This document shows, piece after piece, positions 5,155-11,088 of a DNA stretch of 11,088 nt (position 1 is the first letter of the stretch; every line of letters begins with the position of its first letter). The stretch is from CABHOJ01 sp965649545 (lineage in GTDB: Bacteria; Pseudomonadota; Gammaproteobacteria; Burkholderiales; Methylophilaceae). Location: the NCBI GenBank assembly GCA_965649545.1, contig CBFGLF010000058.1, forward strand, positions 1 to 11,088, given 5' to 3'. Both the position numbers and the translations under genes were made by a program. The notes beneath the pieces were generated by a model, which was not told the origin of the DNA, ran no database searches, and saw nothing but the letters and a program-made list of their open reading frames with translations.

Positions 5155-7194
5155 GTGATCGTCACATTCCCCAATAGCAAATATCAGCTGTTCCAGCCCT
5201 TTCCGCCTGCCGGCGACCAGCCGCAAGCGATCGAGAAGCTCATCACCGGGATCGAGCAGGGCATGAAATTCCAGACACTACTGGGTGTGACTGGCTCCGG
5301 CAAGACCTACACCATGGCGAACGTGATTGCGCGTACCGGCAGGCCTGCCATCGTGATGGCCCCGAACAAGACCTTGGCGGCCCAACTGTATTCGGAGTTC
5401 CGCGAGTTCTTCCCTAACAACGCGGTCGAATATTTCGTCTCCTACTACGATTACTACCAGCCTGAGGCTTACGTGCCTTCACGCGATCTGTTCATCGAGA
5501 AGGATTCCAGCATCAACGAGCATATCGAACAGATGCGGCTCTCGGCGACCAAGGCCATCCTCGAGCGTGAGGATTGTGTAGTGGTCGCCACCGTTTCCGC
5601 CATCTACGGCATCGGCGACCCTGGCGAATACCATGGCATGGTGCTGCATGTGCATCAGGGCATGAAGATCAGCCAGCGCGATATCGTCAACAAGTTGATC
5701 GCCATGCAATACGACCGCAACGACTTCGATTTCTCGCGTGGTGCGTTCCGGGTAAGAGGAGATGTCGTGGACGTGTTCCCCTCGGAGAACAGCGAAACGG
5801 CGGTCCGCATCAGCCTGTTCGACGACGAGATCGAGGCCATCACCCTGTTCGATCCGCTCACAGGACAGATCTTCAACAAGATCCACAACTTCCGCATCTT
5901 CCCGTCCAGTCATTACGTGACCGCGCGTGAGGCGACCATACGGGCGATGGAGACCATCAAGCAGGAACTGCGCGAACGGGTCGATTTCTTCATCAAGACC
6001 CAGAAGCTGGTCGAAGCGCAGCGTATCGAGCAACGCACCCGGTTCGACCTGGAGATGCTGAACGAGATCGGCTTCTGCAAAGGCATCGAGAACTATAGCC
6101 GGCACTTGACCGGCCGCCTGCCGGGCCAGGCGCCGCCGACCCTGATCGATTACCTGCCGGACAATGCGCTCATGATCATCGACGAGAGCCATGTCACCGT
6201 GCCGCAGGTCGGCGGGATGTACAAGGGCGACCGCGCGCGCAAGGAGAACCTGGTGGATTATGGGTTCCGGCTGCCGTCCGCGCTGGATAACCGTCCATTG
6301 AAGTTCGAGGAGTTCGAACAGGTCATGCGCCAATGCGTGTTCGTATCCGCCACGCCGGCGGATTACGAGAAGACCCATCAGCAGCAAGTGGTGGAGATGC
6401 TGGCAAGACCGACCGGGCTGATCGACCCAGAGATCATCGTCAAGCCTGCAGATACGCAGGTCGATGACCTGTTGTCCGAGATCAAATTGCGCGTGGATGT
6501 GGGCGAGCGCGTGCTGGCCACCACGTTGACCAAACGGATGGCGGAAGACCTCACCGATTATCTTGCCGAACATGGCATCAAGGTGCGTTATCTACACTCC
6601 GATATCGATACCGTCGAGCGTGTCGAGATCATCCGGGATCTGCGCCTGGGCGAATTCGATGTCCTCGTGGGCATCAATCTGCTGCGCGAAGGCCTGGATA
6701 TCCCGGAAGTCTCTTTGGTGGCGGTGCTCGATGCCGATAAGGAAGGCTTCCTGCGCTCCGAGCGATCACTGATCCAGACGGCCGGCCGGGCGGCGCGTAA
6801 CCTCAATGGCAAAGTCATCTTCTATGCCAACAGCATCACGCGTTCGATGAAGCTAGCGATGGACGAGACGGACCGCAGGCGCAAGAAGCAGATGGCCTTC
6901 AACGAAGCCCATGGCATCACGCCCAAGGGCGTGACCAAGCGCATCAAGGACATCATCGATGGCGTTTACGACAAGGACGAAGCGAAACGTGAACTGAAGG
7001 CGGCTCAAGACCAGGCCAGCTATGAAGCTCTAAGCGAGAAGCAGATCCTGAAGGAGATGAAGCGCCTGGAGAAAGCGATGCACGACAGCGCGCAGAACCT
7101 CGAATTCGAGAAGGCCGCGCAGTACCGCGACCAACTGAAGAAGCTGAAAACCAAATTCTACGGTGCCGAACTGCCCGATATCCTGCCCGAGTGA
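5155..7194 (+). CDS. uvrB: UvrABC excinuclease subunit B (DNA helicase-like damage verifier)
   Basis: 679 aa from the GTG at 5155. A GTG at 5146 is also in frame, but AAGG (5143-5146) lies eight bases before 5155 and the family N-terminus (MIVTFPNSKYQLFQPFPPAG) begins there. UvrB receives damaged DNA from UvrA, verifies the lesion and recruits UvrC for dual incision in nucleotide excision repair. Visible motifs: Walker A GVTGSGKT (44-51); the tyrosine-rich beta-hairpin YYDYYQPEAYVP (97-108), which inserts between strands; Walker B/motif II DESH (343-346); SATPADYE (398-405); motif VI QTAGRAARN (541-549); and a C-terminal UVR domain (about 628-665, EKQILKEMKRLEKAM then LEFEKAAQYRDQL), which contacts UvrC and UvrA. 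The length is close to E. coli UvrB (673 aa) and all key motifs are intact. It is monocistronic, ending at a strong terminator. Confidence 0.98.
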   Translation: MIVTFPNSKYQLFQPFPPAGDQPQAIEKLITGIEQGMKFQTLLGVTGSGKTYTMANVIARTGRPAIVMAPNKTLAAQLYSEFREFFPNNAVEYFVSYYDYYQPEAYVPSRDLFIEKDSSINEHIEQMRLSATKAILEREDCVVVATVSAIYGIGDPGEYHGMVLHVHQGMKISQRDIVNKLIAMQYDRNDFDFSRGAFRVRGDVVDVFPSENSETAVRISLFDDEIEAITLFDPLTGQIFNKIHNFRIFPSSHYVTAREATIRAMETIKQELRERVDFFIKTQKLVEAQRIEQRTRFDLEMLNEIGFCKGIENYSRHLTGRLPGQAPPTLIDYLPDNALMIIDESHVTVPQVGGMYKGDRARKENLVDYGFRLPSALDNRPLKFEEFEQVMRQCVFVSATPADYEKTHQQQVVEMLARPTGLIDPEIIVKPADTQVDDLLSEIKLRVDVGERVLATTLTKRMAEDLTDYLAEHGIKVRYLHSDIDTVERVEIIRDLRLGEFDVLVGINLLREGLDIPEVSLVAVLDADKEGFLRSERSLIQTAGRAARNLNGKVIFYANSITRSMKLAMDETDRRRKKQMAFNEAHGITPKGVTKRIKDIIDGVYDKDEAKRELKAAQDQASYEALSEKQILKEMKRLEKAMHDSAQNLEFEKAAQYRDQLKKLKTKFYGAELPDILPE

Positions 7195-7213
7195 AAAGCG
7201 TGATCGTGATAAC

Positions 7214-7243
7214 AAAAAAGCCCCGATAAACGGGGCTTTTTTT
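7214..7243. terminator. Bidirectional Rho-independent terminator between uvrB and rne
   Basis: A perfect 12-bp stem, AAAAAAGCCCCG (7214-7225) and CGGGGCTTTTTT (7231-7242), with loop ATAAA. The GC core is followed by T7 on the plus strand and by T6 on the minus strand. It sits 19 bases after the uvrB stop and 17 before the rne stop, so it serves both convergent genes. Confidence 0.95.
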
Positions 7244-7260
7244 ATGGTCATGCAATCAGC

Positions 7261-9897
7261 TTACTTTTGAGTCTCTACCATCACCAGCGGCTCGGCTGCA
7301 GGGGCATCAGCGGCTGCTTTCTGCTGCCATGCTGCCGGTTTGCGTGACTTGGGGGCTTTTTCCGCTTCAGGTGCCGCGGTAGACACGGCAGCCTTGGCAT
7401 CCGATTTGGTTTCCACCAACTGCAAGCCACTGGCCGCCAGGTCGACAGGCTTTGCCTCATCTTCCGATTTGCGACGACGTGGTGCGCGTGGCTTCTTCTC
7501 GGCCTTCTCGGCTTTTTCGACCGGGGCCTTATCAGTTGCAGGGGCCGCGTCAGCTGCCTTCTCAACGGCAGGGGTCACCTGCTCGGCGGTGTCGGCCTTT
7601 GCCGCTTCGGACTTCTTGGCTGCGCGTGCTTCGGCAGCATCGGCCTTTTTCTGGGCGGCGGGACTCAAATCCGTGGACTCGGCTTTAGGCGCTTCAACGA
7701 TGGCCGGTTTTTCGTCCATCGGTGCGGCGGCGACCGGCTTGTTTTCCATGACGGGTTCTACTACCACTTCGTTGAGTGGTTTGAGGTTCTCGTCACCAGC
7801 AGCCTGTGCGGGATTATTCTCGCGCGCCGGATTGTCGCCACGCGAGCGATCGCCGCGGCGACCACGGCCACGACGGCTGCGTGGTTCACGCTGTTCGCCA
7901 GTCTGCTGCGGTCTTTCGCCAGCGGCTTGAGGCGCCTGCTGCTGGTTGTTCCGGTTCCTGTCCTGTTCAGGACGCTCGGCGCGTTCGCCACGCTCAGCTC
8001 GAGGCTGGCGTTGCTGATCCTGCTGACCACCACGACGTTGCTCGTTGCCGGCATTGCGTTCGTTGCCGGACGGACGGTCCGTGCGCTCGGCGCGTTCGCC
8101 ACGCTCGTTGCCGCGTTCGCCACGACGGTTGTTGTTGCGGCCATTGCGCGGACTGCGATTGTTATCGCGGCGTGGACCTGGCGTCGGCTTCTCTTCTTCT
8201 GGTTTGGCGGATGACAGGCCAGACAACCAGCTCTTGAATTTGCCGATCAGGGAGACGCTGGCGACAGGTTTCTCGGTGGCGATCGGCGCAGGGGAGGCTG
8301 GCGTGATGCCCTTGACGGCAGCTTCGACGCGGGCTTTAGGCTCTTGTTGAGCAGCGGCCAATACGGTTTCGATGCTGTCGGAAGGCAGTTCCACCATCTC
8401 GTAGCTGGCACGGGAGGTCTCTTCATTCACGTCGTCGTGACGGATGCGCGAGATGCTGTAGTTAGGCGTCTCAAGGTGGATGTTCGGGATCAATACGACT
8501 TCGACGCCCATGCGCTGTTCGATCTTGTGGATCTCCGCACGCTTTTCGTTGAGCAGGAAGGTGGCCGCTTCGACAGGCAGTTGTACCTGGATGACGGCGC
8601 TGTTCTCTTTCATCGCCTCTTCCTGGATGATGCGCAGGATGTGTAGGGCGGTGGATTCGATGCCGCGGATATGGCCGGTGCCATGGCAACGTGGGCATGG
8701 CATGTGGTTGGTCTCGCCCAGGCTTGGACGCAGGCGCTGACGCGACAATTCCAGCAAGCCGAAACGGGAGATCTTGCCGGTCTGTACACGTGCACGGTCG
8801 TAATGCAGGGCATCACGCAGGCGGTTCTCGACGTCACGCTGGTTGCGCTGGCTCTCCATGTCGATGAAATCGATGACGACCAGACCGCCAAGGTCACGCA
8901 GGCGCAACTGACGCGCGACTTCATCCGCCGCTTCCAGATTGGTATTGAAGGCGGTCTGTTCGATATCGCTGCCTTTGGTGGAGCGGCCGGAGTTGACGTC
9001 GATCGAGACCAGGGCTTCGGTATGGTCGATGACCACCGCGCCGCCGGAAGGCAGACGCACTTCACGCGAGAACGCGGTTTCGATCTGGTGTTCGATCTGG
9101 AAACGCGAGAACAGCGGGATCTCGTCACGATAGAGTTTGACGCGGGAGACGTTGCCCGGCATCACGTGGTTCATGAACTGGACGGCTTGTTCGTGGATAT
9201 CCGGCGTGTCGATGAGGATCTCGCCGATGTCCGGCTGGAAATAATCACGGATCGCGCGGATCACCAGGCTGCCTTCCTGGTAGATCAGGAACGGGCCGTT
9301 CTGGATGGTGGAAGCGCTTTCGATGGCGGTCCAGAGTTGCAGCAGGTAATTGAGGTCCCACTGCAGTTCTTCGAGGTTACGGCCGATACCGGCGGTACGC
9401 GCGATGATGCTCATGCCGCTCGGGACTTCCATTTGCGCCATCATGTCACGCAATTCGTTGCGGTCTTCGCCTTCGATCCGACGCGAGACGCCACCACCAC
9501 GCGGGTTGTTTGGCATCAGTACCAGGTAACGGCCTGCGAGAGAGATGAAGGTGGTCAGCGCGGCGCCTTTGTTGCCGCGCTCGTCCTTGTCGACCTGGAC
9601 GATGACTTCCTGGCCTTCCTTCAATGCTTCCTTGATGCTGGCGCGGCTATCTGCGCCGTTCTGGAAGTAGCTACGAGCGACTTCTTTGAATGGCAGGAAG
9701 CCGTGGCGGTCGGTGCCGTAATTGACGAATGCAGCCTCAAGCGAGGGTTCGATACGGGTGATGACGCCTTTGTAGATGTTGCTCTTGCGTTGTTCCTTGC
9801 CGGCGGACTCGATGTCGAGATCGATCAGTTTCTGTCCATCGACGATGGCGACGCGCAGTTCTTCTGACTGCGTCGCATTGAATAGCATGCGTTTCAT
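7261..9897 (-). CDS. rne: Ribonuclease E
   Basis: 878 aa, ATG at 9897-9895 with GGGAG seven bases upstream. The start MKRMLFNATQSEELRVAIV is typical of betaproteobacterial RNase E. It is an endoribonuclease for mRNA decay and for rRNA/tRNA processing, and the scaffold of the degradosome. The catalytic half (about 1-510) has the S1 domain (KSNIYKGVITRIEPSLEAAF, 38-57), Mg-binding D300 with N302 (SIDVNSGRSTKG), D343 (VIDFIDM) and the Zn-link CPRC (401-404) that joins protomers. The non-catalytic tail holds, in order: a short amphipathic helix SLIGKFKSWLSGLS (549-562), probably the membrane-targeting sequence; an Arg/Asn/Gln/Gly-rich RNA-binding stretch (about 576-687) with RGERGNERGERAER-type repeats; and an Ala/Lys/Glu/Pro-rich disordered scaffold. 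A repeated L-x-[LM]-V-E-T motif occurs at 825-830 and 871-876. It is shorter than E. coli RNase E (1061 aa), mainly in the tail. Partner sites such as those for PNPase or RhlB cannot be assigned by eye. Confidence 0.97.
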   Translation of the reverse strand: MKRMLFNATQSEELRVAIVDGQKLIDLDIESAGKEQRKSNIYKGVITRIEPSLEAAFVNYGTDRHGFLPFKEVARSYFQNGADSRASIKEALKEGQEVIVQVDKDERGNKGAALTTFISLAGRYLVLMPNNPRGGGVSRRIEGEDRNELRDMMAQMEVPSGMSIIARTAGIGRNLEELQWDLNYLLQLWTAIESASTIQNGPFLIYQEGSLVIRAIRDYFQPDIGEILIDTPDIHEQAVQFMNHVMPGNVSRVKLYRDEIPLFSRFQIEHQIETAFSREVRLPSGGAVVIDHTEALVSIDVNSGRSTKGSDIEQTAFNTNLEAADEVARQLRLRDLGGLVVIDFIDMESQRNQRDVENRLRDALHYDRARVQTGKISRFGLLELSRQRLRPSLGETNHMPCPRCHGTGHIRGIESTALHILRIIQEEAMKENSAVIQVQLPVEAATFLLNEKRAEIHKIEQRMGVEVVLIPNIHLETPNYSISRIRHDDVNEETSRASYEMVELPSDSIETVLAAAQQEPKARVEAAVKGITPASPAPIATEKPVASVSLIGKFKSWLSGLSSAKPEEEKPTPGPRRDNNRSPRNGRNNNRRGERGNERGERAERTDRPSGNERNAGNEQRRGGQQDQQRQPRAERGERAERPEQDRNRNNQQQAPQAAGERPQQTGEQREPRSRRGRGRRGDRSRGDNPARENNPAQAAGDENLKPLNEVVVEPVMENKPVAAAPMDEKPAIVEAPKAESTDLSPAAQKKADAAEARAAKKSEAAKADTAEQVTPAVEKAADAAPATDKAPVEKAEKAEKKPRAPRRRKSEDEAKPVDLAASGLQLVETKSDAKAAVSTAAPEAEKAPKSRKPAAWQQKAAADAPAAEPLVMVETQK
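7973..8106 (-). repeat. 23-bp direct repeat pair within the rne RNA-binding domain
   Basis: The same 23-base stretch occurs at 7973-7995 and 8084-8106 with no mismatch. Read on the minus strand it encodes ERGERAER-type residues in both places. The nucleotide identity suggests recent duplication or slippage in the low-complexity Arg-rich region, which is common in RNase E tails. Confidence 0.75.
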
Positions 9898-10147
9898 TGA
9901 GTTACTCCCGCGCTCAAGGCGGGTTCAGACCGTATCGCAGTAGCGACAGGCGGGGCTGGAGTCCAGCGAATGTACGAGTGCCGTCAGGACGGCATAGGTA
10001 CTGCACGAACAGAGTCATGCACGGATGGCTAGCTGCGACTTTGGATCACAGCAACACTTGGCTGTTTTAAGAGCCACTTCCCTGATGGAACGTCCAATCC
10101 AGGGGAATCTTCGCTGATCGCATGATGCTGCTATCAGCATGAATTCG
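9898..10147 (-). promoter_or_regulatory. rne: Structured 5' leader of rne mRNA
   Basis: About 250 nt from the predicted start near 10147 to the rne ATG, with no supported gene in it. It has several perfect hairpins. Listed in mRNA order: ATGCTG-ATAG-CAGCAT (10140-10125); TGGCT/AGCCA (10076-10059) around an AU-rich loop; TGCCGT-CCTG-ACGGCA (9994-9979), extended by GTAC/GTAC across a symmetric 3x3 internal loop (10001-9972); GCTGG-ACT-CCAGC (9967-9955); TCGC-TACT-GCGA (9946-9935); and CCCGC/GCGGG (9923-9907), which overlaps the Shine-Dalgarno. In E. coli, RNase E represses its own synthesis through a structured 361-nt 5' UTR. This leader is a plausible counterpart, but homology to it was not tested. 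Confidence 0.5.
9905..9923 (-). promoter_or_regulatory. rne: Hairpin overlapping the rne Shine-Dalgarno
   Basis: On the minus strand, CCCGC (9923-9919) pairs with GCGGG (9911-9907) around a 7-base loop. The last three stem bases are the GGG of the GGGAG Shine-Dalgarno (9909-9905). The fold would partly hide the ribosome binding site. Confidence 0.45.
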
Positions 10148-10153
10148 TTGACG

Positions 10154-10181
10154 ATTATTCTCGTGAACTATCGGGTGTAAG
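10154..10181 (-). promoter_or_regulatory. rne: Candidate sigma-70 promoter of rne
   Basis: On the minus strand, CTTACA (10181-10176, 4 of 6) is followed after 16 bases by AATAAT (10159-10154, 5 of 6). The predicted start near 10147 lies just before the first leader hairpin. Other promoters further upstream are possible; E. coli rne has several. Confidence 0.4.
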
Positions 10182-10410
10182 CCTAGGTGCGTTAATCTCT
10201 ACAACTCTTCATTCGGCTTAGCCGTGTTTATCGGCTAAAATTCCATCATTCCAGCAGACCTGGCCGTGCCGTGTGCTTGTTCAGTCACAGGGCTTGCAAA
10301 CTATCTGCAGCGGCTTGAGCGCAATTAATTTCAGTTTCAGGAATCGCTACTTGTTTTATTTGGCGAGCGAAATTAACCAAGATGTTTTTTCAATACCGTT
10401 AATTCTTTGT
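10182..10410. other. Remaining rne-rluC intergenic spacer
   Basis: No gene was found here on either strand. It must hold the rluC promoter, but no pair of hexamers stands out; TAAAAT at 10236-10241 (+) is a lone -10-like match. TTAGCCG (10218-10224) and CGGCTAA (10232-10238) form a perfect 7-bp inverted repeat with a 7-base loop and no T-tract after it, so it is more likely an operator or leader hairpin than a terminator. The whole gap between rne and rluC is 562 bases. Confidence 0.45.
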
Positions 10411-10438
10411 CGAAGAAGCGCTTAGCGCATTTACTTCG
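10411..10438 (+). promoter_or_regulatory. rluC: Possible hairpin in the rluC leader
   Basis: CGAAG (10411-10415) pairs with CTTCG (10434-10438). Inside, GCGC (10418-10421 or the overlapping copy) can pair with GCGC (10425-10428) across a TTA loop. It ends 21 bases before the rluC ATG. No function can be assigned. Confidence 0.3.
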
Positions 10439-10459
10439 AGCCCACGTAGTATAGGTGAG

Positions 10460-11088
10460 ATGGCACATTTAAGCAAAACAAGAAATCAGCTCGACCCCGC
10501 AGCCGTCAACCTGGTCGAGATCGATGAGGCGAGCGCCGGCCAGCGGGTCGACAACTTCCTCGCCAAGATCCTCAAAGGCGTCCCGAAGAGCCACATCTAC
10601 CGGATCCTGCGTAGCGGCGAGGTCCGTGTCAACAGCAAACGCGTGGAGGCCAGTCACAAGCTCGAGATGGAGGATGTGGTGCGTGTGCCGCCGGTACGGA
10701 TGGCGGCAGTGCAGGCTGACACAGCACCCAAAGCGCCGGCGGCTGCCAAATTCGACCAGGCCATCATCTTCGAGGACGAGGCCATGCTGGTCATCGACAA
10801 GCCTGCCGGCTTCGCCGTGCATGGCGGAAGTGGCGTCAGTCGTGGCGTCATCGAACAGTTGCGTCTGGAGCGTCCTCACGCCAAGTTCCTGGAGCTGGTC
10901 CATCGACTGGATCGGGAGACCTCCGGTGTGCTGATGCTGGCCAAGAAACGCACGGCGCTGGTCGCCTTGCATGAGGCGATGCGGCGCGACCAGATGGATA
11001 AGCGCTACCTGATGCTGGTCCATGGCGTGTGGAAAGAGAAAAAGAAGCGTGTGGTGCTGAATCTGCACAAGCATGTGTCCGCCAACGG
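10460..11088 (+). CDS. rluC: 23S rRNA pseudouridine synthase RluC (5' part, runs off the window)
   Basis: The ATG at 10460 opens a frame that stays open to the right edge, giving 209 complete codons; the C-terminal third is missing. In E. coli RluC makes pseudouridines at 955, 2504 and 2580 of 23S rRNA. The N-terminal S4 RNA-binding domain is visible at about 28-75 (GQRVDNFLAKILKGVPKSHI and then RSGEVRVNSKRV). After an Ala-rich linker the RluA-type catalytic domain begins with DEAMLVIDKPAGFAVHGG (106-123). The signature HRLDRETSG (148-156) contains the catalytic D151, and KRYLMLVHG (181-189) follows. The Shine-Dalgarno is modest (AGG at 10453-10455, within AGGTGAG). Divergence from rne matches the E. 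coli arrangement. RluC over RluD is favoured by this synteny and by the GVPKSHIYRILRSGEVRVN wording. Confidence 0.93.
   Translation, partial: MAHLSKTRNQLDPAAVNLVEIDEASAGQRVDNFLAKILKGVPKSHIYRILRSGEVRVNSKRVEASHKLEMEDVVRVPPVRMAAVQADTAPKAPAAAKFDQAIIFEDEAMLVIDKPAGFAVHGGSGVSRGVIEQLRLERPHAKFLELVHRLDRETSGVLMLAKKRTALVALHEAMRRDQMDKRYLMLVHGVWKEKKKRVVLNLHKHVSAN

Noticed and set aside
5479..6573. 364-codon open frame on the minus strand inside uvrB
   Set aside because: It is fully antisense to an intact, motif-complete uvrB. The composition (rich in D, H, R, L and Q) is what complementing GC-biased codons produces, and it shows no recognisable domain.
7770..8180. Repetitive pattern resembling a tandem repeat or CRISPR-like array
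   Set aside because: The repeats encode the Arg/Glu/Asn/Gly-rich RNA-binding tail of RNase E in frame. Spacing is irregular and there are no unique spacers.
8671..9867. 398-codon open frame on the plus strand inside rne
   Set aside because: It is antisense to the conserved catalytic half of RNase E, has no recognisable domain and no Shine-Dalgarno that would set it apart. It is treated as a shadow of codon bias.
10139..10180. Tiny 13-codon frame (ATG at 10139) upstream of rluC
   Set aside because: It has no Shine-Dalgarno, overlaps the predicted rne promoter on the other strand and has no recognisable content.
10360..10390. TTGG/CCAA stem followed by T6 as a small-RNA terminator
   Set aside because: It is a four-base-pair stem with a 13-base loop and four extra bases before the T-run, so it would be unstable as a terminator.
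10469..11074. 201-codon open frame on the minus strand inside rluC
   Set aside because: The plus strand encodes the S4 domain and the HRLDRETSG signature of RluC, so the antisense frame is a shadow.

Overview
The window reads as ordinary chromosomal core DNA from a betaproteobacterium. The best guess is a member of the Nitrosomonadales (Methylophilaceae- or Gallionellaceae-like), judged from the RNase E, UvrB and class Ib aspartate aminotransferase sequences and from moderately GC-rich coding. That placement is recognition, not a database search. No mobile element, CRISPR array, phage gene, toxin-antitoxin pair or defence cassette was found.

Layout, left to right. A signal-peptide-bearing DUF481 outer-membrane beta-barrel gene (84-1127, +) ends at a bidirectional terminator (1163-1194). 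That terminator also serves a convergent tRNA-Asn(GTT) gene (1200-1275, -), which has a strong sigma-70 promoter with a GC-rich discriminator. Next is an inner-membrane-anchored AsmA-family gene (1338-2687, +). It converges, with a 20-base gap and no clear terminator, on a class Ib PLP aspartate aminotransferase (2708-3901, -). Behind that lies a secreted trypsin-like serine protease with C-terminal TPRs (4004-5020, -). It is divergent from uvrB (5155-7194, +), and the 134-base gap between them holds both promoters. A strong bidirectional terminator (7214-7243) separates uvrB from convergent rne (7261-9897, -). rne has a long, hairpin-rich upstream region (9898-10459) and is divergent from rluC (10460 onward, +), which runs off the right edge.

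The genes do not form one pathway. They are housekeeping units: nucleotide excision repair (uvrB), RNA decay and processing (rne), 23S rRNA pseudouridylation (rluC), amino-acid transamination, envelope functions (DUF481, AsmA, secreted protease) and a tRNA. The rne/rluC divergent pair matches the arrangement in E. coli. Three of the seven protein starts are non-ATG (TTG for the AsmA gene and the aminotransferase, GTG for uvrB).

The parts most worth a second look are regulatory. They are the predicted ~250-nt rne 5' leader with several perfect hairpins, one of which overlaps the Shine-Dalgarno, and a 10-bp-phased direct repeat in the protease promoter. On the protein side, the RNase E C-terminal tail carries a duplicated short motif, and the TPR protease has cysteines beside its catalytic residues. 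I found no strong case for a wholly new multi-gene system.
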